Below, piece by piece: positions 51,240 through 58,321 of a stretch of 58,321 bases of DNA; within the stretch, counting starts at the first letter, position 1, and each line of letters starts with the position of its first letter. The notes beneath the pieces are model-generated. The model saw only the letters and a list, made by a program, of their open reading frames with translations, searched no databases and was not told the DNA's origin. Position numbers and translations under genes: made by a program. Origin of the DNA: Dawidia cretensis (GTDB lineage: Bacteria; Bacteroidota; Bacteroidia; Cytophagales; Cyclobacteriaceae). The stretch lies in contig NZ_JAHESE010000038.1 in the NCBI RefSeq assembly GCF_018598175.1, positions 1-58,321 of the forward strand, written 5' to 3'.

Positions 51240-51398
51240 AAAAAAAGCCTGCGATTCTGAATGAATCTGCAGGCTTTTTAATGAGTCGCCCTGAGTGTAC
51301 AATTTTCGAACTATTTTATTTTCGATTTAAAGCGCCTAGGTGGCCTGATGGCCTGATTTTTAGGCCATTGATGTTGTTTCAAGCAGTAAAATTCTGTT
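51240..51398. repeat. Structured repeat element, copy 1
   Basis: Begins with a terminator-like hairpin (GCCTGC at 51247-51252 pairing with GCAGGC, flanked by A and T tracts). A 67-bp segment (51273-51339) identical to copy 2 follows, then a second hairpin ATGGCCT-GATTTTT-AGGCCAT (51348-51368). Similarity to copy 2 at 53209 fades near 51398. The left hairpin may terminate transcription from either side. Confidence 0.75.
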
Positions 51399-51768
51399 GG
51401 CGACGGACCCGTAATTTTCCCAGAGACGAGTTTATACGCGGTGACGACTCTGATCTGTTTCTGACAGTAAATAGGGTTAATCTCATTGAAGATGTTACTC
51501 TGAAGGGGCCGATGAGGCAATTTGATTTTGTTATGCCGTATTTAAAGTTTGTTGAAATAATTAACAAAGCAGATGTTAATGCACTTTGTATTGATTCCTG
51601 ATCCGGCTCAATGTCTCACGGGAAACACCAATGTCACAGAAACGTTTGCTTAGATGACTAACGCATCTGTACGATCACTACGGGTAGCTCTGGTGTGACG
51701 TAGATGGCCGGGGGCTTACGATTGTGGCACAGGTAAATGTATTCGCTATTCAGTTCCTTGCCAAAGGC
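51399..51768. other. 370-bp region, possible short remnant, no supported gene
   Basis: A plus-strand frame starting inside the repeat element runs to 51601 and ends with MRQFDFVMPYLKFVEIINKA-like text. It may be the tail of a lost gene, but it has no recognisable domain and its beginning is repeat DNA. The rest is empty. Confidence 0.4.
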
Positions 51769-52236
51769 TTATTTCCGATTGTCAATTAAATTGAGCAGAT
51801 TCTCAACTGTAATTCCATTAATGGTCATTCCTTTGATATTGCAGTTTGTCAGCTCGATACCACTAAGATCGCAATTCCTTATAGAAACATTGCTCAAATT
51901 GCAATGGTTAAACTGGCTGCCATGCAGTTCACAATCCTCAAAACGGACAGGGCGCATAGTACTATCCTGAACGTGCATAGGGTGATCTTTGGGTGGCATC
52001 CCGATATTGTGGATATAGGCTCCGCCCAATTGAGCGCCTTCTATTTGCAGGTCACTTAGGTCGGCATTGGTAATTTTCATATTGCTGGCATTAACATTGA
52101 GTATGGTAGTACCTGCCATCATCATATTTTCCAGATGGCTGTTACTCATGCAACCATTAATGAACCGTGAATTTTCCAGGTTAAAATCGTCGGCGTCAAT
52201 CTTTTTGGTAGCGTTGTGTATGGTAAGAACGTCCAT
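51769..52236 (-). CDS. Pentapeptide-repeat protein
   Basis: The 155-residue protein consists largely of A(D/N)LxX-like pentapeptide units: FNLENSRFINGCMSNSHLEN, ADLSDLQIEGAQLGGAYI, then FEDCELHGSQFNHCNLSNVS and IRNCDLSGIELTNCNIKGMT. Such repeats fold into a right-handed quadrilateral beta-helix; some mimic DNA and protect gyrase, others have unknown roles. It has no signal peptide, so it is cytoplasmic. It stands alone in the accessory region, with no gyrase-related or toxin gene beside it. Confidence 0.88.
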   Translation of the reverse strand: MDVLTIHNATKKIDADDFNLENSRFINGCMSNSHLENMMMAGTTILNVNASNMKITNADLSDLQIEGAQLGGAYIHNIGMPPKDHPMHVQDSTMRPVRFEDCELHGSQFNHCNLSNVSIRNCDLSGIELTNCNIKGMTINGITVENLLNLIDNRK

Positions 52237-52592
52237 AATATTAGTTTATGATAAAAAATTCATTAGACACAGCAATAAGCCGTTGATATATGTCGGTTAT
52301 GCTACCAATATTCTTTTTTTATAACGTGGATTACTTAGATTTAAATAGTATTCTAATAATTGTCACACAAAAATAGCCATCGGCCACAAACTAAATAGGG
52401 GCCAATAACGACAATGCCAGGGGGCTATTGCGCCATGACATGGCGACTTCACTCTTATACACTGAAAAATAAGATGATTGCAGAAGAGCGTTGGGGAACC
52501 GGACATTGACATGTTTATAAGAATGAGATAATTTTACCGGACGAAATATGGATATTACTACTTATGGAAATGGCTCATCGGTCAATTGGATA
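52237..52592. other. 356-bp intergenic region with a 15-bp palindrome
   Basis: No gene is visible. CGCCATG-A-CATGGCG (52431-52445) is a perfect palindrome 148 bp upstream of the frameshifted lipoprotein gene and could be an operator. The rest is AT-rich. Confidence 0.45.
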
Positions 52593-53158
52593 ATGAAGTA
52601 CATAATAATAGGGTTTGGACTGGTATTACTCTGGTCCTGTGTTCCAAAAAAGCCGGGGCCATGTCTACTAGTGACGAGCCACCTACATCTACCGCCTGCA
52701 TACCATTCAGTATTGATACGGCTACCATTCTCGAAAATAGAAACCTGGATGCGCTGATTGCAAGCCTGGATGCAGCGAATTTCACCAGTCACACAAAATT
52801 CGAATCGATGCCCGGCGTTATCAAAACTTTTTTGGGCAGCCTGGATGAAAATAAGTTCTTAATAGCAAATCCGGGAGAGGACTGGCAGGCAACGGACGTG
52901 GTGTTAGGTAAGCGCCTTCCGAACAGGCGGCTTCTATATCTGGGCGTGGGGCAAGACATAGCGCTGTTAGCTTATTACAAGGGCGGGATCGGTAAATCTG
53001 AAAGGATATTGATTTTTAGATTCACGGAGCGTTGCGTAATCGATTTTTGGTGCGGTGGTGTCTTGACCAACTTAAAGACAAAAGAGCAGATAGTGGAGTA
53101 CCTGAAAGGAAACAAGAATAAACATTGGGGCCTTAATACTAACGTGATTTACATCTAA
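52593..53158 (+). pseudogene. Lipoprotein gene with a single frameshift after the signal peptide
   Basis: The frame starting at 52593 encodes a clean lipoprotein signal, KYIIIGFGLVLLWSC, followed by VPKKPGP. A different frame, open from 52586 to 53158, carries the mature protein from about STSDEPPTSTACIPFSIDTA to NTNVIYI (roughly 160 residues). Skipping one base at the A6/G4 tract (about 52645-52662) would join both into one lipoprotein of about 185 residues. The mature part (TFLGSLDENKFLIANPGEDW, CVIDFWCGGVLTNLKTKEQI) is not a family I recognise. Either the gene is broken, a base was misread, or the tract is phase-variable. Confidence 0.7.
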
Positions 53159-53208
53159 CGATAGGCTCATTCACGGCGAAAGGAAGTTCGAAACCATCCG
53201 GCTATCAG

Positions 53209-53371
53209 TAAAAAAGCTTGCGATTCTTCATGAATCTGCAAGCTTTTTAATGAGTCGCCCTGAGTGTACAATTTTCGAACTATTTTATTTTCGATTTAAA
53301 GCGCCTAGCTGGTCTAATAATCTAATTTTTAGATAATTAATACTATTTCAGCACTGTGATTCAGTTGATAA
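53209..53371. repeat. Structured repeat element, copy 2
   Basis: Same layout as copy 1: the hairpin GCTTGC/GCAAGC with A and T tracts, the 67-bp identical segment (53242-53308), and a second hairpin (ATCT pairing with AGAT, outer pairs after one mismatch) around 53319-53341. Compared with copy 1, C-G pairs are replaced by T-A pairs on both sides, so the structure is kept. It ends the transcript of the gene before it. The 128 bp that follow are empty. Confidence 0.75.
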
Positions 53372-53499
53372 TGCCCGATGTGGCCCGCCACGCACTATTT
53401 ACCCAACAGTACAAACTGCCCATAAAAAGGGCAAAGAAGTCGGGATGACCGGACGAAGTTCGAACCAGCTCCTTGAAGATTTGAAACGATTAAGCAGAA

Positions 53500-54357
53500 T
53501 TATTTGCGATGTATTTCATAATTCAATCGAAGAACACGCTGATGCCATAAGGTTAGCGTTTGCTCTCCGAAAATAGTTTCTTCATCCCAGTAGATAGTTA
53601 AATGATCACGAAATGATCTTATGTATTGAGACCAAAAGCCGCCTTTTGAATCGCTGAGTAAGAAATAGAAGCCAGGATCACCAAACTTCGCTCCGGAGGA
53701 GTCAAGACGAAGTTCGCCCTTTGGGCCCACACTTGGTAACATGATGACTGTAGCATTTCCTTTTGGCAAAGGGAATACCGCTTTAATACAAATTTTTCCG
53801 CATGGCAGCGTGCATGTAGAGTACACTCCGGAATAAAGCACTTGCCCCGTCGAAATGAAGGTTCTATACCAAATCGTATACTTCACGTCATTTGACTTAG
53901 GTTCCTTAAGCGTGATTATCTCGCTATTTAATAGATTTGACTTTTCTGTGTTGTTCGTTGGGATATTCAGCTGTTTAATCCGGTTACTGAATAGGCTCAT
54001 CACCAAATTCCCGAAGATTTTAAATAGGGGGTTCCATTGTACGGAAAGCGTCAACTTGTAACGCGAGGTATTTTCATAAAATTCTATAATATTTTGTGAA
54101 AGACGGATGAATTCTGCGTCTGATAATTTCAGGTCTTTAATGGAAGGGATAAGTCCATGTGAGGCTGCGTTTCTTTCTATAATCAAATCTTCTGCCTCTG
54201 CCAGCTGAGTAACAAAATCATCGCCTATTGCGCCCAATTTTCCAAAAGGCCCCATGAGCCAGGGAACGGCATCGGGTTCGATTCGCTTACCCCAAAGAAT
54301 TACCCACTGCTGAGTAAACCAATCCTGTAACTTTTGAACGGGATAAGCCAATCTCAT
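53500..54357 (-). CDS. Unknown protein coupled to a CrtA-like monooxygenase gene
   Basis: The 285-residue protein has no signal peptide. Its N-terminal 130 residues are helical (LVTQLAEAEDLIIERNAASH-like text) and its C-terminal half is strand-rich with several aromatic and glycine-rich turns (YSTCTLPCGKICIKAVFPLP, GPKGELRLDSSGAKFGDPGF). I cannot assign a family. Its ATG overlaps the stop of the upstream CrtA-like gene in an ATGA (54354-54357), so the two proteins are made together and probably act together. The coupling supports it as real despite the lack of a known domain. Confidence 0.75.
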   Translation of the reverse strand: MRLAYPVQKLQDWFTQQWVILWGKRIEPDAVPWLMGPFGKLGAIGDDFVTQLAEAEDLIIERNAASHGLIPSIKDLKLSDAEFIRLSQNIIEFYENTSRYKLTLSVQWNPLFKIFGNLVMSLFSNRIKQLNIPTNNTEKSNLLNSEIITLKEPKSNDVKYTIWYRTFISTGQVLYSGVYSTCTLPCGKICIKAVFPLPKGNATVIMLPSVGPKGELRLDSSGAKFGDPGFYFLLSDSKGGFWSQYIRSFRDHLTIYWDEETIFGEQTLTLWHQRVLRLNYEIHRK

Positions 54358-55073
54358 GGTAACTGCTTGCTGGTAAGAGCTGGTATATAATTACTGCGGC
54401 CATTCCATTCACCGTATTCAGCTATCGGTTTGAAGCGCAGCGTTGTAAACTGAATATGAAAGTCTTTTCGCTCCCGTTCTCGCATCGCTTCCGAATGGCG
54501 TTTAGGATGAGGAACAGGACTATGTCCATGAACCATATTGAGCATTTCCCGTTGGGACTTCCAGATTGAAAATGTGGAGACCGTTCGTGGAAGCCTGGTA
54601 GCTGCCAAAGCCAGAGAAACACCAGGATGATCCCGGACTAATTTTTCAACCGGTCTACCCCAATGAATGAATCTTGGAACTTGAAGAAGTTTCATGCGGG
54701 CAAGCGTGACGGCAACTACGGGCGCATCCGGGTTATCTGCTTCGATGCTTGGGTTGGGAAGTACAAATTCGTCAATGTTTCCCCACTGTCGCAAATGGGT
54801 CAGACGGATATGCCATCCTTTTGCCAGCGTTTTCCCGAAGACATCGTTTTTCAAAAAGTTGTCAATCGCCAACTCATTTTCCCATTGTGCGAACACTACC
54901 AGTTGCCGGATGAGTACTCGTGAAGGTGAGAAAATTAGTGAGCCTAACGTCATGGATGTCATGCATTCAGCATGTATCAATCCAGGAATATTACCAGCTG
55001 TGGGAGGGATCCAGAGAGCCTTGAGAGCAGATTTGATACTTGTTTTTGTAAGATGAAAAGTAAATACGCTCAT
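54354..55073 (-). CDS. CrtA/spheroidene monooxygenase-like protein (dimeric alpha-beta barrel)
   Basis: The 239-residue protein resembles the spheroidene monooxygenase (CrtA) family: VVAVTLARMKLLQVPRFIHW (about 118-138), VSLALAATRLPRTVSTFSIW (about 152-171), then MLNMVHGHSPVPHPKRHSEA and a final FTTLRFKPIAEYGEWNG. In purple bacteria CrtA oxidises a carotenoid, but relatives occur in many bacteria that lack the carotenoid pathway, and no carotenoid gene is present here. The fold is that of heme- or cofactor-free monooxygenases of the antibiotic-biosynthesis type. It is the first gene of a coupled pair with the unknown 285-residue protein. Confidence 0.75.
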   Translation of the reverse strand: MSVFTFHLTKTSIKSALKALWIPPTAGNIPGLIHAECMTSMTLGSLIFSPSRVLIRQLVVFAQWENELAIDNFLKNDVFGKTLAKGWHIRLTHLRQWGNIDEFVLPNPSIEADNPDAPVVAVTLARMKLLQVPRFIHWGRPVEKLVRDHPGVSLALAATRLPRTVSTFSIWKSQREMLNMVHGHSPVPHPKRHSEAMRERERKDFHIQFTTLRFKPIAEYGEWNGRSNYIPALTSKQLP

Positions 55074-55502
55074 ACTTTCAAAGTGCCTTGGTTAGTATCT
55101 TTTGAAATCGTCTTGCTATAAACGAACACCTCGCCGCTATTTGAAAATAGATGAAATTGGGCAAATGGCTTATTAACTTTGTTAAGATGCGTTTTCATCT
55201 GCTGCTAGATAAACTCAAATTCTGTAATAACCAGTGAACTACTTACAAAAAGTACCTTGGATAGAATAGATAAGTTTTTCTAAACATTCCACCTTTTCCG
55301 CAAATTCCTGACGGAACTAGAGGAAATCTTGACCGCTGGTTATGCACTTACAGACATGATTTGAATAGAACGACTAAAACCTGATTGGCCAAGCATAAAT
55401 TAAGAGGGAAAACATAGTTTTTCCCCGGTGTCGACTTGAGTGAATTTGAACTAGAAAAGTCGCTATGCATAGAAAAGCGATGAACGGGTAGTAGCGCCAA
55501 AC
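55074..55502. other. 429-bp region without a supported gene
   Basis: AT-rich; the only structure seen is a short hairpin GGGAAAA/TTTTCCC near 55413-55432. No domain or RNA gene is recognisable. Confidence 0.5.
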
Positions 55503-55538
55503 AAAAAAGCCTTCAAAATCGCAGATTTTGAAGGCTTT
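55503..55538 (-). terminator. Strong terminator after tRNA-Pro, minus strand
   Basis: On the minus strand GCCTTCAAAATC (55535-55524 complement) pairs perfectly over 12 bp with GATTTTGAAGGC around a 3-nt loop, followed by TTTTTTGT. It lies 11 nt after the tRNA 3' end. Confidence 0.9.
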
Positions 55539-55548
55539 CACTTTTAAG

Positions 55549-55622
55549 TCGGGGTGGCCAGATTCGAACTGACGACCTCTTGGTCCCAAACCAAGCGCGA
55601 TACCGGGCTACGCTACACCCCG
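55549..55622 (-). tRNA. tRNA-Pro (anticodon TGG)
   Basis: On the minus strand the 74-nt gene starts CGGGGTG, which pairs with CACCCCG at the 3' end and is followed by a discriminator A. The D-arm has GTAGCCCGGTA-type text. The anticodon stem CTTGG/CCAAG encloses the loop TTTGGGA with anticodon TGG, and the T arm contains GTTCGAATC. No CCA is encoded, as usual in Bacteroidota. It has a promoter (55663-55693) and a terminator of its own. It bounds the accessory region at its 3' side. Confidence 0.96.
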
Positions 55623-55662
55623 AAAACTTTGGCAATCACCGGTGTTGTCCGCCAAAGGGATG

Positions 55663-55693
55663 CAAATATAACCTTTTATTATGCAAAACCAAA
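55663..55693 (-). promoter_or_regulatory. tRNA-Pro promoter
   Basis: On the minus strand TTTG (55693-55690), 19 nt and TATATTTG (55670-55663) match the Bacteroidota consensus exactly. The -7 box ends 41 bp before the tRNA 5' end. Confidence 0.85.
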
Positions 55694-55875
55694 TTCACAA
55701 TGGATATCAATTTTAATTGTGGTGCATTCGTGGAGGGGTTGCCAATACATAACGGCCTCTTACCGCTTTACTGCACTGTATGGCCGATTCCCAACGTTGG
55801 GCTTATGCCCTGGCCTACGTTCTTTGTTCGTTCGAATAGTGATATATTACAAATAATTTAAAATACGGCTGAACC

Positions 55876-57123
55876 ATGCCAGACATTGAGATCGATTCAC
55901 TGCTTAATGACATCAACAATGTACAGCAGATAGAGATTATTCCCTCACTGCTCGAAGTCGTTTGCCGCACGACCGGTATGGGGTTTGCCGCCGTCGCCAG
56001 AGTTACCACCGATCGCTGGATTGCGTGCAGCGTACGGGATGAAATCGATTTTGGGCTAAAGCCCGGTGGCGAACTCCGGATTGAAACAACCATCTGTAAC
56101 GAGATCCGCCAATCCGGAAACGTGGTCATTATCGACCACGTGGCCAATGATGAAATGTATCGCAACCATCATACACCGAGAATCTATGGTTTCCAAAGTT
56201 ACATATCGGTACCCATCGTCCTCAAAGACGGCGAATTCTTCGGTACATTGTGTGCCATTGATCCGGCGCCTGCCCGTTTGAGTAATTCGCACACCATTGC
56301 CTTGTTTACGATGTTTGCTGACTTAATCAGCTTCCATTTAGAGAGCATTGAGGTCTTGCATGCCAGTAAGCGAACCATCAATAGACTGAATACCCAGGCA
56401 ACCGATGCAATGGAAGAGAATCGACAATATCAATTCGTGTCGGACCACAACTTAGCAGAACCCCTGCGGAAGCTCTGTGTATTTTCCAATATGCTCATTG
56501 ACGCAACCGAAAACGAAGGCACCCCAAAGATCCGCCATTTAGCCCAAAAAATAAACTCATCGGCTGAGCAATTTAGCATGATGATGAAGGACATGTCAAA
56601 ATATACTGGCTTAAGTGACAAAGGGCTAACGCACGAAAGGATTGATTTAAGCAACGTTATCGCCGGCATTCGTACACAACTGACGGATTTGATTGTCCAT
56701 AAAAATGCAACAGTAAAAAGTGAGCGCCTACATGAAATACGCGGCGTTCGGTTCCACATTGAGCAGTTATTTTTTAACCTTATCGTGAACGCCCTGACAT
56801 TCAATCGGCCCAACGTGCCGCCAGAGGTTATCATATCCTCCCATCACATATTAGGAAACGAACTAAACGAAATGCTTGGTGTTGACCCGACTATAAAGTA
56901 CCTGCAAATCGACGTTCAGGATAACGGACGCGGAATAGAAGCGCCTGAATTGGAAAAGATCTTCTACATCTTTTCGAAGGTATCGCATACCGAGTCTGCC
57001 GAGGGATATGGTATCGGCCTCGCCTATTGTCGTAAAATAGCCAAGCTTCATGGCGGGTTCATATCCGTCAGTTCACAGCCGGGCCTTGGCAGCATATTCA
57101 GTGTTACGTTGCCGTTGGCATGA
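55876..57123 (+). CDS. Cytoplasmic GAF-domain histidine kinase
   Basis: The 415-residue protein has a GAF domain (about 20-165; ISVPIVLKDGEFFGTLCAID), a dimerisation/phosphoacceptor segment (about 185-255) with H191 in FVSDHNLAEPLRKL, and a HATPase domain (about 290-415). The ATP-binding boxes are visible: N box FFNLIVNALTFNRPN, G1 DNGRGIE, F box KIFYIFSKVS and G2 GYGIGLAYCRKIAKLHGG. There is no membrane segment. The residue after the phosphoacceptor is asparagine rather than the usual D/E. No response regulator is adjacent, so it is an orphan kinase, possibly related to bacteriophytochrome-type kinases. The signal bound by GAF is unknown. Confidence 0.9.
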   Translation: MPDIEIDSLLNDINNVQQIEIIPSLLEVVCRTTGMGFAAVARVTTDRWIACSVRDEIDFGLKPGGELRIETTICNEIRQSGNVVIIDHVANDEMYRNHHTPRIYGFQSYISVPIVLKDGEFFGTLCAIDPAPARLSNSHTIALFTMFADLISFHLESIEVLHASKRTINRLNTQATDAMEENRQYQFVSDHNLAEPLRKLCVFSNMLIDATENEGTPKIRHLAQKINSSAEQFSMMMKDMSKYTGLSDKGLTHERIDLSNVIAGIRTQLTDLIVHKNATVKSERLHEIRGVRFHIEQLFFNLIVNALTFNRPNVPPEVIISSHHILGNELNEMLGVDPTIKYLQIDVQDNGRGIEAPELEKIFYIFSKVSHTESAEGYGIGLAYCRKIAKLHGGFISVSSQPGLGSIFSVTLPLA

Positions 57124-57358
57124 CAGTTTGATCAGGTAGTTTTCTGACTAGCAAACCTGTTACGCTGGATTTTGTTTCCCAAAAGTCTTTAAGCCGGTCG
57201 CGTACTCACATCGACAACTTCATAATACGCAACGTCGTGGGCGGGCACAGATACCAGTCGTGTAAGAAATACCAGGATCATTGTCCGCCAGCGAACGATG
57301 GCCGTGTTCGAATAAACCGCGTTTCATAAATTTAGCGCATGTCCATAACGCCTGAAAC

Positions 57359-58321
57359 GTGAAGTATAACCTCAGTTTAGCCCTGATAGCCTTTTTGCTG
57401 CTTTTATCGTGTTCGTCTGATGACAGTACGGAAACCGTCGTCCCCGAATATCATGCTCCCACGTTCGATCTGACCGGCGCGAAAGCAGTGGTATACTTCG
57501 GAACAGTTAACGCTACGGCTAATGGGCGGACAAGCGAGAGTAGCCCCGGCAATCTTTTTAAACTGACTGCTGAGGGTGAAAGAAGCCCGGTAACGTGGGG
57601 TGCCTCCTTTGCCGCAATCAGACCCTTGCGCAAGGGACTTTTTGTGACCCACTACAACAACGTATCTAAAAACTATGTATACCATGTTGTAGAGCTGGAT
57701 AACTCGTCGTCTCAACTCGACGGGTACGGGGCCGACCTGATCGGCGAAAACGACGCGGGCGATCTGATCTTCGCCGACGGCAGGGTTTTCCGCCGGGCAA
57801 CCAAAACGGTCGAAACGCTGAAAACGGATTTACAGGTTTTTATGGTAGCGTCAGTTTCCGGCAACTTTGCCACGGTGCGTGCCGGAGTTGATTTCTATGT
57901 GATAAATACCGTTACCGGTAAAAAATACTCCATTCAAAATTGCCACGGTCCCTTAATCGCAGCGTTGGACACCGACCAGGTATTCGTGGACGATTGCCAG
58001 CCGGAGAACCTGTTGACATTTACCACCGGTGAACGCAGCACGCCCGGTATACAACCATTCGGTTTTTCCACCCGTACAGCGATCGGCTTCGCCACGCTGG
58101 ATGGCAAGCTTACCGAATACAACGCACAAGGCCAGGCAACCTTTGAGGCACCCTACCCGATCGCCTCCCGCGTTTTGTCATTCACAAACAGCGGCGAATA
58201 TTTTATCATCCACGAGCGTACCGGCGTTTCCGTCATTAAACGCGGCAATCCGGAAGTGCGGCCGATCCTCAGCGGGGTAAATGTCACCCGGTTTTCAGTC
58301 GCCGGTGGTATATTCTATTAC
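57359..58321 (+). CDS. Lipoprotein, partial (3' end outside window), GTG start
   Basis: The frame runs to the window edge for 321 codons. A TGA lies two codons upstream (57353) and the first possible start is GTG (57359), so this start is well fixed. It begins with a lipoprotein signal (KYNLSLALIAFLLLLSC, Cys18) followed by a serine/aspartate linker. The rest shows repeated strand patterns (LKLTAEGERSP-like, KGLFVTHYNN, then GDLIFADGRVFRRA, then FATLDGKLTEYNAQG) that look like a beta-propeller or beta-sandwich of unknown family. A surface-located binding or sensing protein is likely. Confidence 0.8.
   Translation, partial: MKYNLSLALIAFLLLLSCSSDDSTETVVPEYHAPTFDLTGAKAVVYFGTVNATANGRTSESSPGNLFKLTAEGERSPVTWGASFAAIRPLRKGLFVTHYNNVSKNYVYHVVELDNSSSQLDGYGADLIGENDAGDLIFADGRVFRRATKTVETLKTDLQVFMVASVSGNFATVRAGVDFYVINTVTGKKYSIQNCHGPLIAALDTDQVFVDDCQPENLLTFTTGERSTPGIQPFGFSTRTAIGFATLDGKLTEYNAQGQATFEAPYPIASRVLSFTNSGEYFIIHERTGVSVIKRGNPEVRPILSGVNVTRFSVAGGIFYY

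Noticed and set aside
51281-51601. Plus-strand frame of 106 codons starting in the repeat element
   Set aside because: Its first third is the duplicated element, so the start is not biological; the remaining tail is too short to name.

Overview
The window looks like a chromosome segment of a Bacteroidota bacterium, most likely a Cytophagales member. The evidence is type IX secretion and gliding-type surface proteins (HYR repeats with a CHU_C end, PorP/SprF, a C-terminal type A sorting domain), a SusC/SusD pair with ECF sigma factor and FecR, FtsX-type permeases (one with a permease-prefix domain and a PadR regulator), and promoters of the Bacteroidota type (TTTG or TTG, about 19-20 nt, TAnnTTTG). 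Species cannot be assigned from sequence reading alone.

Layout. 1-4914 (minus): a tightly packed surface-protein operon (HYR/CHU_C adhesin, PorP/SprF, TPR-PD40 protein, and an exported protein cut by the window edge). 5.2-9.2 kb: an orphan SdhC-like membrane protein, an ECF41-type sigma factor, an AraC regulator, and a divergent pair of Fe(II)/2-oxoglutarate oxygenases including AlkB (alkylation repair). 9.2-14.2 kb (minus): an FtsX permease, a small membrane protein, a TetR gene behind a triple half-site operator, and a GNAT-MarR operon whose promoter holds a near-perfect palindromic operator. 14.3-17.1 kb (plus): the most unusual locus, a four-gene operon of two DUF2589-like proteins, a small possible relative and a protein with a phage-type NIHR...SAGCQ (YkuD-like) peptidoglycan-enzyme signature. 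17.5-21.4 kb: a 1290-residue secreted PQQ-type sugar dehydrogenase with several carbohydrate-binding domains. 21.5-24.5 kb: an isolated pair, a phage-structural-like protein and an SGNH hydrolase, with its own promoter, a long leader and strong terminators. 24.6-30.2 kb: PadR plus permease, then a TonB siderophore-type receptor. 30.4-38.4 kb: a Tat-exported SDR, then SusD, SusC with an STN domain, FecR and an ECF sigma factor (minus), a complete transenvelope signalling set with no enzymes beside it.

From about 38.6 kb the window turns into an accessory, partly decayed region: acyltransferase, GNAT, DinB, MFS, NYN nuclease, HopJ, VF530 and pentapeptide-repeat genes lie among remnants of a cupin regulator, an SDR/AMP-ligase chimera, a two-component propeller protein, an FtsX permease and a frameshifted lipoprotein. 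Two copies of a roughly 160-bp element share 67 identical bases, flanked by hairpins that vary in a compensating way. The region ends at a tRNA-Pro(TGG) gene with clear promoter and terminator, followed by a GAF-histidine kinase and a partial lipoprotein gene.

The best candidates for undescribed biology are the DUF2589/NIHR-SAGCQ operon (14.3-17.1 kb), the orphan phage-like structural protein with SGNH hydrolase (21.5-24.5 kb), and the duplicated structured element (51.2 and 53.2 kb).
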